64,000 nt of DNA. Origin: Prevotella merdae. Its GTDB lineage: Bacteria > Bacteroidota > Bacteroidia > Bacteroidales > Bacteroidaceae. Position numbers and translations under genes: made by a program. Positions within the stretch are counted from its first letter, which is position 1, and each line of letters opens with the position of its first letter. The stretch spans positions 1-64,000 of the forward strand of contig NZ_LT985326.1 of the NCBI RefSeq assembly GCF_900290275.1, given 5' to 3'. Shown piece after piece: positions 26,854-36,196 of the stretch. The notes beneath the pieces are model-generated. The model saw only the letters and a program-made list of their open reading frames with translations, did not search any database and was not told the DNA's origin.

Positions 26854-27660
26854 TCAATATCCGAGTTTACCTGCCACTCTCCACCGACCGAAGGCATCTT
26901 CCAGTATTTGCTGCTTGCTTTTGGTTCGGTAAACCTTTTCTTTCCAATAGCCGATGCGCACTTGGATATATCGCCACGACTCAAAGTAGCTTTTGTTCAG
27001 ATGCTTCTCTATATTGTCAAGCGAGGTGTTGATGCTTTCCAATACCACAAGAAGGTCTGCCGTAGAACACGCTGCCGCTCCTGTGGCATACAGCACCAAG
27101 TCGCTCACGCTTTTGTAGAGGTATTCGCCTTCATTTGCGATATTCTCTATGGCTCGTCGGTTAATACCTATCAGTATGGTATCGGCAAGCGAAATACGCT
27201 TTCGTTTGATGACTTTCTCGTTGTAATCATCAAGCAGTTTCTTATAGTCCGATATTCTGTCGCTCACACTCTCGTAGGTGGAGTACACGTTCAGACTGGT
27301 TCGTAAACTCTGATATAGCACATCTATCACATCAAATGCCCTGTTGTACTTGTCAAGGTCAACGTTCAGTTCCTTGTATGCTTTTGTCTCGTCCTTGCTG
27401 TAGCTATGCAACAGTTTGTTGCTGTATTCCAAAGTACTTCTTGCAAGCAACAGGCTCCGCTGTTTCTTGTGGTCATTGATGTAGGCTTCCACACTAGCAA
27501 CATCAAATCCCCATTGGGCGAATGTTTTAGAGGGGAGAGCGAGGAGCAAGATTGCTATCAGCAATGTTCTCACAATATCCATTCGTCGCTTCTTGCTCAC
27601 TGGCCCTGCAACCCTCTCCGCTGCATCAGCCTTGTATTCTTTTCTATTTCTCATTTTCAT
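26854..27660 (-). CDS. Exported tra-operon protein, TraI-position
   Basis: About 268 residues from the ATG at 27660, which overlaps the end of the upstream gene; an ATG at 27654 is equally possible. A basic stretch is followed by a hydrophobic segment (DIVRTLLIAILLLALPSKTFA) that ends in a signal-peptidase-like site, then a helical mature region with SVEAYINDHKKQRSLLLARS. It holds the place of TraI (exported DUF4141 protein in CTnDOT) but I cannot confirm homology. Probably a periplasmic part of the transfer channel. Confidence 0.6.
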   Translation of the reverse strand: MKMRNRKEYKADAAERVAGPVSKKRRMDIVRTLLIAILLLALPSKTFAQWGFDVASVEAYINDHKKQRSLLLARSTLEYSNKLLHSYSKDETKAYKELNVDLDKYNRAFDVIDVLYQSLRTSLNVYSTYESVSDRISDYKKLLDDYNEKVIKRKRISLADTILIGINRRAIENIANEGEYLYKSVSDLVLYATGAAACSTADLLVVLESINTSLDNIEKHLNKSYFESWRYIQVRIGYWKEKVYRTKSKQQILEDAFGRWRVAGKLGY

Positions 27661-30205
27661 TGTCTTCATCATTAAACTTGCCATGATAGTCATCTGAGTG
27701 TTTGGTGTCGGCAGCTTTTCTTAACCAACGTTTCTTGCATTTTTCCACAAGACTCAATCGTCGTCCTTCGTCAGCATTGATATGTGGAGCGATGTCCATC
27801 AGCACGTCGATGATGTTGCGTTTGTAGTGCATCATCTTCTCCAACGATACCAAGTCTGCGTATATCTTGGTGATTCTGCTGTCCACCTCCCTAGCTATCT
27901 CCAGTCTGTCGCTCGACCATAGCAGATGGAAGGTATCGTCGGTGTTATTGTCATCGGCAGGTGCGCTTTTAGCATACTCGGTGGTTATCTTGCACGATGG
28001 ATATTCCTGTGCTATTTCCGATATGCGCTTATTCACCTCGTTGGCCTTTTCCTGCTCGGTCTTGCTTTGGTCAAGCGTTATCACATCCACTACCGATGTG
28101 TTGGTGTATTCCGATGTCAGCTCCCAACTGATCTGCAGGATGGCTCTGTGTATCTTGATGCCCAAGAAATATTTTGGTTTTCGGGCAATCTTCAATGTTG
28201 CCTTGAAGGTGATGATGCCGTTGATGTTGGGCATAGTGGCTTTTCTGATGTAAGTATAGCCGCTCCATGTTCCTTCCCCTTGCCAAGTCAAGTTATAGGC
28301 ACTCTTGCAGTCGCTCATGATAGCAGGTATGCGATAGTAGTCATCGGTTGCCACCTCATTGTCTTTTCCTGCCTCTGCCTTGGCTTCCTCTATTTCCCTT
28401 TGTTTCTGTTGCCATGTGGCAAGTTCTTTGTTCAGTTGTTCGATGGAAGCCTTGTTCTTGTTGTATTGCTCCCGATACTTGGCTGCATCTTCCACACTTG
28501 CATTGGCGATTTGCTTGACAAGTGACTTGTTCTCGGCTTCCAACTGACTGATTTGCGATTGCAGGGTGGCTACCTTGGCATTGGCTTCCTGCTCCTGCTT
28601 ATACAAATCTGAGAGGTCGAGGTCGTTCTCTGTCACCGATGTTGTCATGGCGCATTTCTTGCTGTGGTCATTCAGCGAACCGCCACATCCCTTACATTTG
28701 TATTGTGTGGTGCCTTGCCCCAGCTGCACGCCATCGCTACACGTTACGCTGATGGTCACGCTCTCGCATCCCTTCAGTTTGGCGGCATCGGTTGCCTGAT
28801 AGTAGTTGCGTGCATCACTGCCTATATAATAGATATAGCCTTCCTCGTTGTCATTCCATTCGCTCAACCGGGCTTGCAGTTGTGCCTTGAAGGTGTTCAA
28901 GTCCATAGAATAGGAGTCGAAAACAGCCTCATACACTTCTTCTGTCCTGTTCCAACTCTTGTACACCTGTATCTCGTAGGCGTATGCCTTCTGTTTCTGT
29001 CCTTTTTTCTTGCTACTGATGATGTAGCTGTTCAACCAATAGCTGATACTGTAGGTAAAGCCATCATTCTGGTTGTTGAGCTGTTGCACCCTTGTTCTTG
29101 ACCATCCTGCATGATTCTCAGAGTTTTGCAGGATGGCTTCCTTTTGGCTATTGTTGGGATAGAAGTTGGCATCCTTGGTGTTGATTCTGTACCAGTGGTC
29201 GCCTTTCAAGATGCTGTTGTCATCGGTGGGCGGTACATAGTCGCACAGTTTTTCTCGTCCTTGGTCTCGTCGGGCGATATACCATCTTTGCGTGTAGTAG
29301 TTTCCTGCCGTCTCATCCAGATAGTCCGTCATCCATGAGGTGAGGTTATAGTTGGCAAGAGAGAAAAGTCCTGCCAGGTTGTCCTTGCCTCCAATCATGC
29401 CCAAGAGGGTGTTGCCTACGCTCTTGTCGAGACTTTTGAACAGCGAGGAATAGTTATCCACAATGTCGATGGCTGCACTGAGCTTGCCTTGGAAGAGGTC
29501 GTTGAACTGGCTGCTCTGCAACAGGGCATTGCCGATATTGTTCATTCCTGCTCCTGCAAGGTTGGCTCCTGCCTTATACAGATTGTCGATGTCGGCTTTC
29601 AGATTGTCCACAGTGAAGTTGCCCGGAACTTTTGACAGGTCATCCACCATCTTTTTCCAATCCACATTGCCAATCTCTGAAAGTTTCAAGATGGCTGCTA
29701 TCTCCTGGTTGATTTGCAGAAAGGCAATGTCCGAGAATGTGAGGGTGCTGTTTGTCACCACACTCTCAAACTGCATACACAGGTTCTTGGTGTCATCACA
29801 TATCTTCACGAGATAACTTCCCCAATAGAGGGCAGTCTGCGGACTTTTCAGCATCATTCCTGCCACCGTCCATATCTTCGGCATGATTTTGCCCGACACC
29901 ATGTTGTAGATACGGCGGTAATAGTAGTTCTCTGTGCTACTGTTCCAGATGCCCAACTCTGTCATTGCCTTGCGCTCCAAGAACTTGGAAGCATAGATAC
30001 CGGCACTCGCCACTTCCGCAGCATTATAGTGTTTCAATATGTTCTGCACCTGCTCGTTATAGTATGCCTCTGCCACGGCTTCCGTTCCGTAGGCAGCAGC
30101 CATAGCAGCCACCGTCTGCTTGTCATAGTTCACGCTATAGTACTGTGCGTCAGCCTTTGCCAACACACAGACTATCAGCATTATGATGGATAGAAGTCGT
30201 TTCAT
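27644..30205 (-). CDS. Large exported tra-operon protein of unknown family
   Basis: 853 residues with a signal peptide ending at ADAQ (about 21). Helical N-terminal 300 residues are rich in Ala, Leu and Asn (LYKAGANLAGAGMNNIGNAL). The middle is aromatic (YYTQRWYIARRDQG) and has a cysteine group (YKCKGCGGSLNDHSKKC, about 510-526) able to bind zinc or form disulfides. A coiled coil follows near 545-610 (ATLQSQISQLEAENKSLVKQ). The last third is mixed. It lies between traG and the TraI-position gene, where classical CTnDOT has no protein of this size. I do not recognise it. Confidence 0.75.
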   Translation of the reverse strand: MKRLLSIIMLIVCVLAKADAQYYSVNYDKQTVAAMAAAYGTEAVAEAYYNEQVQNILKHYNAAEVASAGIYASKFLERKAMTELGIWNSSTENYYYRRIYNMVSGKIMPKIWTVAGMMLKSPQTALYWGSYLVKICDDTKNLCMQFESVVTNSTLTFSDIAFLQINQEIAAILKLSEIGNVDWKKMVDDLSKVPGNFTVDNLKADIDNLYKAGANLAGAGMNNIGNALLQSSQFNDLFQGKLSAAIDIVDNYSSLFKSLDKSVGNTLLGMIGGKDNLAGLFSLANYNLTSWMTDYLDETAGNYYTQRWYIARRDQGREKLCDYVPPTDDNSILKGDHWYRINTKDANFYPNNSQKEAILQNSENHAGWSRTRVQQLNNQNDGFTYSISYWLNSYIISSKKKGQKQKAYAYEIQVYKSWNRTEEVYEAVFDSYSMDLNTFKAQLQARLSEWNDNEEGYIYYIGSDARNYYQATDAAKLKGCESVTISVTCSDGVQLGQGTTQYKCKGCGGSLNDHSKKCAMTTSVTENDLDLSDLYKQEQEANAKVATLQSQISQLEAENKSLVKQIANASVEDAAKYREQYNKNKASIEQLNKELATWQQKQREIEEAKAEAGKDNEVATDDYYRIPAIMSDCKSAYNLTWQGEGTWSGYTYIRKATMPNINGIITFKATLKIARKPKYFLGIKIHRAILQISWELTSEYTNTSVVDVITLDQSKTEQEKANEVNKRISEIAQEYPSCKITTEYAKSAPADDNNTDDTFHLLWSSDRLEIAREVDSRITKIYADLVSLEKMMHYKRNIIDVLMDIAPHINADEGRRLSLVEKCKKRWLRKAADTKHSDDYHGKFNDEDNENEK

Positions 30206-30211
30206 CTTTGA

Positions 30212-32770
30212 TTACTTTTTATTTTTGTTCCCTAAATTCAGTACTTTTCCTGCCTGATTTACCTTTTGAGCAAAGGCGAGGCTCTTGCTGATACAACTTG
30301 CATCCCAATCCTTGCAATAGGCTTCGATGGCTTGCTGATGATTACATTTCAACTCTCGCTTGTAGAGTTTTAATGCTTCCTTCTCCGCTCGTTCCGTGGT
30401 GTAGGTCATATAGCACTCATGCGGTTCTTCCACACCATACACATTGCTGGTCTGTCCTCGCCTGATAAAGACCTCACGGAAGAAGCTGCGTCCTTCCTTA
30501 TTCTCCAAACGGTTGATGGTGAATATCTTCTTGCAGTCCACATCGGTCAAACCGAGTATCGCCTTGATGGTGTCGAATCGTTCCTTGAACTTGCTCTGGT
30601 CGAGTAGCATCACCACATCCGAATTGTTGATGATGGCTTCCTTCACTATCTCACTGCCGATGATGTCCTGTATCTCCTGTGTCACCACACCCACGCTTGC
30701 CCAGAACTTTCTGGCGGTCTTATACAGATATTTTATGTATTCCGCCATCATGGGCGAGGCGATGGCTTTCCATGCCTCCTCGATGATGAGCATCTTTCGG
30801 TTCTTTTTGATGCGCATTTTCTGCAGGAACACGTCCATGATGATGAGTGTCACCAGTGGAAAGAGCAGTGGATCATCCTTGATACTGTCGATTTCGAAGA
30901 CGATGAAGGTCTCATCAAACAGACTGCTGTCCATGTTCTCATTCAGCGTCACATCATGGCTGCCTCCTTTATAGAAGTCCTTCAACAGATAGTTGTAGGA
31001 TGACAGGTCTATGCCATGCAGACCGTTCTCCTCGCATATTTTCGGCAGTCGCTCAGTACTGAACTCATAGAAAGTGTTGAAACAGAGGTTGCTCACTCTC
31101 TTGGTGGTGAAATAGGCATCGTAATACTCGTTGATGACTTGTTCTATCAGTCTGTCTTCTGTCTTGCTCACTGTGCCTTGACTTCCTTTCCATATCAGCA
31201 TCACCAGGTTCTTCAGGAATCCCAACTTCTCGATGTTCCATTCCTCTCGCTTGATTTTGAAAGGGTTCATCGTGATAAGATGTTCTTCTGTGTAGGATAT
31301 GTATTTGCCTCCAAAGTATTCACATAGTCCCTCATACGAGTTTCCTGTATCTACCAACACGATGTCGGTGTCCTGCTCATGGGCTTGGCGCACCATGGAG
31401 TTTACATAAAAACTCTTGCCGCTTCCCGAAGGACCGAGAACGAAAAAGTTGCTGTTGTCGGTCAGCTTATTATTTCCCTCTTTTCCCGATATGTCGATGG
31501 CTACTGGCACTCCTTGGCGGTCGGTGTAATAGACCTTGAATGGCGTGTCTTCGCTATGTACTATCTTTTCCTTGTACATCAGGCAGGTGGCGGCATCGCC
31601 CAAAGTCATAAATCTGTCGTAGTCGGCATTCATCCCATAGCAGTTGCCGGGGAATGAGTTGACGAACAGTTCCAACTGGTTATAGGCTCGTTTCGAGATA
31701 TGGATGCCCATCCTGCCAAAGGCATTCTCCAGATGGTTGGTGCATTTCTGTATATCCGTGTCGGGCTTCACCGTCACTATCAGATTATAGTGGGTATATA
31801 CCAACTGCTTGTTTTCCCTCGCTATCACCTCCTGCACTCGCTTGATGTCCTCCACGGCTATCAAGTTGCTTGGGTTTGGCATACTGGCATGGCGGTTCTT
31901 CTTTTTGTCTAGCAGGGCAAGCTCACGCTTCTGATTCGGCACAAAGATGATTTGGTTATACACCACACTCTCCACACTTGGAATGCTGTCCACTAATGCC
32001 ACAAAGTCCACAGGCATACTTGTGTTGTTCACCTCTATGTTGGTAAACGGACGGATTTGTGTCGGCAAGTTGGCGCAATCCACATCCACAAGACTATATA
32101 CCTTGCAGCGTCTGTCACCCATACCTATCATCTCGTCATCTACCTTGAATCCTGTCATGCTCACCGTCTTGTCACGGAAGTTCATGGCAAAGAAGCGGTC
32201 AACATACAGACTTGCCTCTTGCTTGTTCAGAAACTCCGACTTGATACTGGCATCCTTCAGCTGGTCTTGCACCTTTCTGATTTTCACCAGGAAATCTCGC
32301 CACTTCTTGCTGTCGAAAGACATCAGACGGCTCTTCTTGTTCTCCTGCGTAATGGTCAGATAGGTCATGCTGTCCGTATATTCTCTTCCGTTGAAATAGT
32401 GGAAATAGGATTCTGACAGGAACTCATGTCCCTTGCCACTCTCATCCTTGAACTGCCTTCGGGTAAAGATGTCCTGCTTGTGCAGGGCATAACCTTCACC
32501 CAGAGTCTGTGCGATAGCAGCAAACAGGTTGGTGAACTCATAATAGCTGTCTATATTGGCAGAATACTTCTGCACTGGGTTCTCCATTCTCAGAATGGCA
32601 GAATATTCTCCAGTCTTGGTATAGAGCACACCGATACCGTCCGTATCTTCCACGGAGAAGTAGATGTCCTGAAAGATTTTCTTCCGCTTGCCACCAGTGC
32701 CAAAGGCATAGACCGATATGGCCATGCCAATGCAGGTTGCCACGAAAAATAAGATTACATATAGTACCAT
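30212..32770 (-). CDS. traG: Conjugation ATPase TraG (VirB4-like)
   Basis: 852-residue transfer ATPase. An N-terminal hydrophobic segment (YVILFFVATCIGMAISVYAF, 4-23) precedes the TraG N-terminal domain (SVEDTDGIGVLYTKTGEYSA). Walker A LGPSGSGKS lies near 444-452 and the Walker B-type stretch KMLIIEEAWKAIASPMM near 652-668, followed by FWASVGVVTQEIQDI. It powers assembly and substrate passage at the inner membrane. It starts six bases after the lipoprotein gene and ends seven bases before the 853-residue protein. Confidence 0.95.
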   Translation of the reverse strand: MVLYVILFFVATCIGMAISVYAFGTGGKRKKIFQDIYFSVEDTDGIGVLYTKTGEYSAILRMENPVQKYSANIDSYYEFTNLFAAIAQTLGEGYALHKQDIFTRRQFKDESGKGHEFLSESYFHYFNGREYTDSMTYLTITQENKKSRLMSFDSKKWRDFLVKIRKVQDQLKDASIKSEFLNKQEASLYVDRFFAMNFRDKTVSMTGFKVDDEMIGMGDRRCKVYSLVDVDCANLPTQIRPFTNIEVNNTSMPVDFVALVDSIPSVESVVYNQIIFVPNQKRELALLDKKKNRHASMPNPSNLIAVEDIKRVQEVIARENKQLVYTHYNLIVTVKPDTDIQKCTNHLENAFGRMGIHISKRAYNQLELFVNSFPGNCYGMNADYDRFMTLGDAATCLMYKEKIVHSEDTPFKVYYTDRQGVPVAIDISGKEGNNKLTDNSNFFVLGPSGSGKSFYVNSMVRQAHEQDTDIVLVDTGNSYEGLCEYFGGKYISYTEEHLITMNPFKIKREEWNIEKLGFLKNLVMLIWKGSQGTVSKTEDRLIEQVINEYYDAYFTTKRVSNLCFNTFYEFSTERLPKICEENGLHGIDLSSYNYLLKDFYKGGSHDVTLNENMDSSLFDETFIVFEIDSIKDDPLLFPLVTLIIMDVFLQKMRIKKNRKMLIIEEAWKAIASPMMAEYIKYLYKTARKFWASVGVVTQEIQDIIGSEIVKEAIINNSDVVMLLDQSKFKERFDTIKAILGLTDVDCKKIFTINRLENKEGRSFFREVFIRRGQTSNVYGVEEPHECYMTYTTERAEKEALKLYKRELKCNHQQAIEAYCKDWDASCISKSLAFAQKVNQAGKVLNLGNKNKK

Positions 32771-32776
32771 ACTCGT

Positions 32777-33058
32777 TTATTCTTCTGTTTCTTCGATGGA
32801 TGAATGATGTTCATTTGTATTTCTTTCAATGGTATTGCTGTTTGTAGATGTACTATCCACAGCAATGGAATCTGCATTGTTCGATTGTATCTCCAAGGTT
32901 GCAGAATGTTCTTCTGTTTCTCTCGCCCAAGCTACTCTTGCCTTGTCAGCACTCCTCATGGCATCCAATGTGGGTGGCTTGTAGGTCTTATCCTTACAAG
33001 CGGTCAGCAATGTCACTGCCAATGCCGTTATAATAATATTCTTTCCTTTCATGCTCAT
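32777..33058 (-). CDS. Small lipoprotein of the tra operon
   Basis: 93 residues. The signal sequence ends in a lipobox LLTAC (Cys21), followed by an acidic, serine- and asparagine-rich tail. Small lipoproteins in this position may act in entry exclusion or anchor the channel, as TrbK/VirB7-like proteins do; that is inference from place and lipidation. It lies between traF and traG. A stem-loop occurs in the 150-base gap upstream (33109-33144). Confidence 0.7.
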   Translation of the reverse strand: MSMKGKNIIITALAVTLLTACKDKTYKPPTLDAMRSADKARVAWARETEEHSATLEIQSNNADSIAVDSTSTNSNTIERNTNEHHSSIEETEE

Positions 33059-33108
33059 AGCTGTACTTTAGTAGCGAAGATGCAATGCTTTCTGCTGAAA
33101 CAAATAAA

Positions 33109-33144
33109 GGTAGGCCCACACCCTTGGGGGAGAATGAGCCTACC
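33109..33144 (-). other. Stem-loop in the gap between traF and the lipoprotein gene
   Basis: GGTAGGC (33109-33115) pairs with GCCTACC (33138-33144) with a 22-base loop that can pair partly. No T-run follows on either strand, so it is more likely an RNA-stability or processing structure than a terminator. Confidence 0.45.
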
Positions 33145-33209
33145 AGTCGTTCACTTTCTACTTGTCATCCACATCTTGGTCATGTCGATATTTTTTTTGT
33201 TTCACATTT

Positions 33210-33512
33210 TTATATGCGCTTGCTGTAGGCATAGATAAACACTCCCTGTTCGTTCTTCTTGGTATGCAGTCCCTTCCGTTGTTTGAACATGATGAGACCT
33301 GCACCCGTAGTGATTGCTACGACCAACACGATCAGTCCTGCAATGATACCCATCAGACAGTAGGTGGCAATGAAGCCGATGATGGCTCCTCCTGCCGTGG
33401 CTGCTGCCCAATAGATGTACCGCCCCTGTATTCCCATGAATTCAAGGGGCTTCTGGAGTCCCTTGAACAGTGGGTAGTCGGGGTAGCGGATTTCCAGCTC
33501 TTCTCTTGCCAT
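33210..33512 (-). CDS. traF: Conjugative transposon protein TraF (DUF4133)
   Basis: 100 residues with the typical start YPDYPLFKGLQKPLEFMGIQ (10-29) and two membrane segments (YIYWAAATAGGAIIGFIATY and MGIIAGLIVLVVAITTGAGL). It corresponds to the VirB3-like component that joins the pilin-like TraE and the TraG ATPase. It follows the C-terminal piece of the split traE by about 50 bases, the standard E-F-G order. Confidence 0.93.
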   Translation of the reverse strand: MAREELEIRYPDYPLFKGLQKPLEFMGIQGRYIYWAAATAGGAIIGFIATYCLMGIIAGLIVLVVAITTGAGLIMFKQRKGLHTKKNEQGVFIYAYSKRI

Positions 33513-33563
33513 TCTTCACGTCGTTTCTCAATTACTGAATATGCACTGAATAACTCTCACTCG

Positions 33564-33661
33564 TTAGTTGGTCACACCGAAGAACAATGGCAATGCCTGT
33601 GCTGCTGCCACGAGGAAGATACATGCTCCTACAATCATCATGATCTTCTTCTTGATATTCT
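33564..33661 (-). pseudogene. traE: traE (second copy), C-terminal piece
   Basis: Read leftward from the repeat at 33661-33654, the frame gives (N)IKKKIMMIVGACIFLVAAAQ then ALPLFFGVTN, the last membrane segment and end of a DUF4134 protein. It continues without loss from the middle piece at 43698-43828 if the two GATATTCT copies are joined (…EEQDVKNI + KKKIMM…). The bases right of 33661 belong to IME-B. A chimeric frame to 33767 has no signal peptide and no first membrane helix, so no working TraE is made. Confidence 0.9.
33654..33661. repeat. IME-B left core repeat GATATTCT
   Basis: Eight bases shared with 43698-43705. The flank to the left is traE coding sequence (C-terminal piece) and the flank to the right is IME-B end sequence. 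Confidence 0.8.
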
Positions 33662-33780
33662 GCTGATTTGATGTAACTATTTGAAACACAACACTATTTA
33701 AAGCAGTAAAAACCCAAAAGAAACAAATCAGAAACAATAACGTACCAAAACACAATTCTACTAGCAAGAGATAACAAAAA

Positions 33781-34137
33781 TTAACGTAGATAGAATGGGA
33801 AGTAGTTGCTCAGACGTATATTGCAGCGTTGCAGCACGGCATCAAGTTTTGACAGCTTTCTTACTATCTCCTCGTTGAGGTCGAATATACGGCGGTCGTA
33901 CTGACGCAGCTGTTGGATTGTCTCAGGAGGTACGAAGCTGCCGCGTATAAGCTCCTTCATCGTACACTCGGCAATCCACTGCGTATCCTTCACGTCACTC
34001 TTGCGACCAGGGAGCTGCTTGATGAAATACGGATTGGCAAGATTTAGCTTGAAGTGGGGAGACAGCACACGCCATATTGGTATCCAGTAGACGCTGGTGC
34101 TCTCCATAGAAACCTCAACAACATGGTGATGAAGCAT
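33781..34137 (-). pseudogene. IS110-family transposase fragment
   Basis: About 119 residues matching the N-terminal DEDD domain region of IS110 transposases: EVSMESTSVYWIPIWRVL and PYFIKQLPGRKSDVKDTQWI with the conserved GRKSDVKD. The first ~40 residues and the whole C-terminal Transposase_20 domain are missing, and the end (QRCNIRLSNYFPFYLR) is followed by a stop. It lies in the left end of IME-B, 120 bases inside the repeat, and is inactive. Confidence 0.75.
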
Positions 34138-34212
34138 CAGGTTACTTAAGAACTGTAATGTTAAACTTATTAATTATGGTTAATAAAACAAACAACAAAC
34201 TGTTTATGTTCT

Positions 34213-34220
34213 TAAATTTG
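34213..34220 (+). promoter_or_regulatory. Candidate -7 element for the protease gene
   Basis: TAAATTTG fits TAnnTTTG exactly and lies 28 bases before the ATG. No TTTG was found 19-21 bases upstream, so strength is uncertain. Confidence 0.45.
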
Positions 34221-34248
34221 TAATATTTTATAGAAATACTTAAATATT

Positions 34249-35553
34249 ATGCGTATGAAGAAATTTATATTTTATTTTTGTTTGTGTTGGGGCGTTATTA
34301 CAATCGTTGGTTGCAATAAAGATGATGATTTTGACAGTTCTGATAACGATACAGACGTAACGGCTATAGATGAAAGTCAAAATCAATCTTACGTTTTACT
34401 TCAAGAAGTGCCTTCCGACTGTCAGGAAGAAGCTAACGAGATAAACGCCAGTTTGCTTGCCAAAATTAAGGTTGCCACGAGATCTGTGGATGGTGAGGAC
34501 AGCTATCCAGACTACTATGGTGGTTCTTTCATCGAAAAAGATGGATTTTTGACCATTTCAATAAAGGGGGATTCCGTTAGTGGTGTTAACAGGATAAAAT
34601 CCCTCGTAAATAGTTCTCTGTTGAAATTTAAACGATGTGTGTATTCATTGCAAGAGTTGAAAAATATAAAGTCGCATCTGTATTCAAAATATGCTGAAAT
34701 GAGCACAAGTTTGAAAAGTAACTTAACAGCCATCGGTATCAGTCAGAAAAACAACGCTGTTGTAGTTTATCTTGCCGATTGTTCTCAATCAAGAATAAAG
34801 GAGTTTAAAAATTTTTACGATAACCCTGCTGTAGTGTTCACAAACATGGGAAAAATCAATACAGATAATCCTTGCCTTTCCACACAGCTTGTTAATACGC
34901 GCTCTTACACAACATTGGCTACAATATCTAAATTTCCTATTGGCGCAGGTGATACGTGTCTTATTTCAATGTCAGGTGATAAACCTATCTACGGCACATT
35001 CGCATTTCGCGCCCAAGAGACTTCTGGACAAAAACGTTGTGGATTAGTGACCGCAGGGCATGTGGTCAGCGTTGGGCAATACTGTTATGATAAAGATTTC
35101 AATCCTTTTGGCATTTGTTCTTCCCGAATTGTCTCAACAGGAAATGCCGAAGCTTCTTTTATTCCATGCGGCTATTTGGATGAATTCAACATCAACAATT
35201 ATATTGGTGGCAGTTCAAGCAGTGTTCTATCGACGACGACAAACAAACCAGGAGAAGGGACATACGTGAACAAATATGGCGCAACAACGAAACGCACAGG
35301 TGGTTATATACAGGATATAGATTGTACTGTTCTGTCTGAAGACGAAACGGCGACATTCTCTGATATGACACTTGTGAAATGTACCGCAGATGGAGGAGAT
35401 AGCGGTGGAATTGTATACACCTATATATCGAAGTATAATACACGCTTGACAGTCGGTGTCGTATATGGACACCCTGAAAAAATGGGAAAGAACTACCTCA
35501 TCTACTCTAAGGCGGATAACGTTTTGAAAGCATTGCATCTTAAGAGGTATTGA
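34249..35553 (+). CDS. Lipoprotein with trypsin-like serine protease domain
   Basis: 434 residues. The signal sequence ends in the lipobox-like IVGC (Cys22) followed by KDDDFDS, typical of surface lipoproteins. A prodomain-like region (about 40-220) precedes a chymotrypsin-fold domain: GLVTAGHVVSVG with His near 270, and DGGDSGGIVYTYI with Ser near 385. The third acid would be expected in NAEASFIPCG near 300, where Glu stands instead of the usual Asp. The nearest relatives by pattern are streptogrisin-like (S1) peptidases. Cargo of IME-B, read against the mobility genes, with a second lipoprotein gene five bases after its stop. Confidence 0.8.
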   Translation: MRMKKFIFYFCLCWGVITIVGCNKDDDFDSSDNDTDVTAIDESQNQSYVLLQEVPSDCQEEANEINASLLAKIKVATRSVDGEDSYPDYYGGSFIEKDGFLTISIKGDSVSGVNRIKSLVNSSLLKFKRCVYSLQELKNIKSHLYSKYAEMSTSLKSNLTAIGISQKNNAVVVYLADCSQSRIKEFKNFYDNPAVVFTNMGKINTDNPCLSTQLVNTRSYTTLATISKFPIGAGDTCLISMSGDKPIYGTFAFRAQETSGQKRCGLVTAGHVVSVGQYCYDKDFNPFGICSSRIVSTGNAEASFIPCGYLDEFNINNYIGGSSSSVLSTTTNKPGEGTYVNKYGATTKRTGGYIQDIDCTVLSEDETATFSDMTLVKCTADGGDSGGIVYTYISKYNTRLTVGVVYGHPEKMGKNYLIYSKADNVLKALHLKRY

Positions 35554-35557
35554 ACGT

Positions 35558-36061
35558 ATGAGAAATCTGATATGTATATTAACATTGTCCATATGTAGCT
35601 CTTTTACAGGATGCTCCATACAAGCCACTGGCTCAAACGGCAACGATTCCGTTGCGGTGGCTCTGAGTGACAGTTTGCACAGCGATAGCTGTGACAGCAT
35701 CATGATGGAATTGTCTGCAAATCGTTTCAAGGCACCCGTTGACACCATTGTGTCTGCCAAGATTGTCAACAACACTAAGTGTTCATCAATTTCGCTAACA
35801 GGCAAAAGGGTCGTTGAGAAAAAGATTGGCGAAAATTGGATACCCTTTGAACACAGGGAAAGGAGCAAGGGCGGAGCGTTGTATTCAGCCACCCTGTTGG
35901 CGGTGAATATTGGCAACGGCGGAAGCTATGACATAAATATTCCTCTGCGAAGCGAGAGCTACGAGAAAGATTTCTCTCCTGGCGAATACCGCTTGGGCAG
36001 GGAGATAGAAATAAATGGCAAGGAAAAACGCTACGTTTATTCAGTCTTTACGGTTTATTAA
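35558..36061 (+). CDS. Lipoprotein with Ig-like (Big_14-type) domain
   Basis: 167 residues. Lipobox-like SFTGC (Cys19) follows a hydrophobic segment. The domain from about 60 to 165 has the pattern of bacterial Ig-like domains: SAKIVNNTKCSSISLTGKRV, KIGENWIPFEHR, SYDINIPLRSESY and FSPGEYRLGREIEI. It starts four bases after the protease stop, so the two are an operon. It could bind the protease, inhibit it or anchor it; none of this is shown by sequence. Cargo of IME-B. Confidence 0.7.
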   Translation: MRNLICILTLSICSSFTGCSIQATGSNGNDSVAVALSDSLHSDSCDSIMMELSANRFKAPVDTIVSAKIVNNTKCSSISLTGKRVVEKKIGENWIPFEHRERSKGGALYSATLLAVNIGNGGSYDINIPLRSESYEKDFSPGEYRLGREIEINGKEKRYVYSVFTVY

Positions 36062-36114
36062 AGACAAGAGGTGAAAAGGTTTTCACTTTTTTGTCCAAAT
36101 ACAAGTGCTGACGC

Positions 36115-36141
36115 AATCTCTGCAACTGTGTTGCAGAGATT
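36115..36141. other. Perfect 12-bp hairpin beside an IS relic
   Basis: AATCTCTGCAAC (36115-36126), loop TGT, GTTGCAGAGATT (36130-36141). It follows the lipoprotein operon by 53 bases but has no T-run, so it may be a weak terminator or part of the IS982-type relic to its right. Confidence 0.6.
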
Positions 36142-36196
36142 ATTGCCGTACCTTTGCAAACGAGAAAATGTGGAGATTGGCTACACTCTACATTGC

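Noticed and set aside
32057..32416. Rightward frames opposite traG and other tra genes
   Set aside because: Frames of 100-200 codons opposite the tra operon are shadows of strongly coding leftward genes and lack start signals and families.
33564..33767. A complete small membrane protein of 67 residues
   Set aside because: Its first half is IME-B end DNA and its second half is the C-terminus of TraE; the frame is a chimera across the core repeat.
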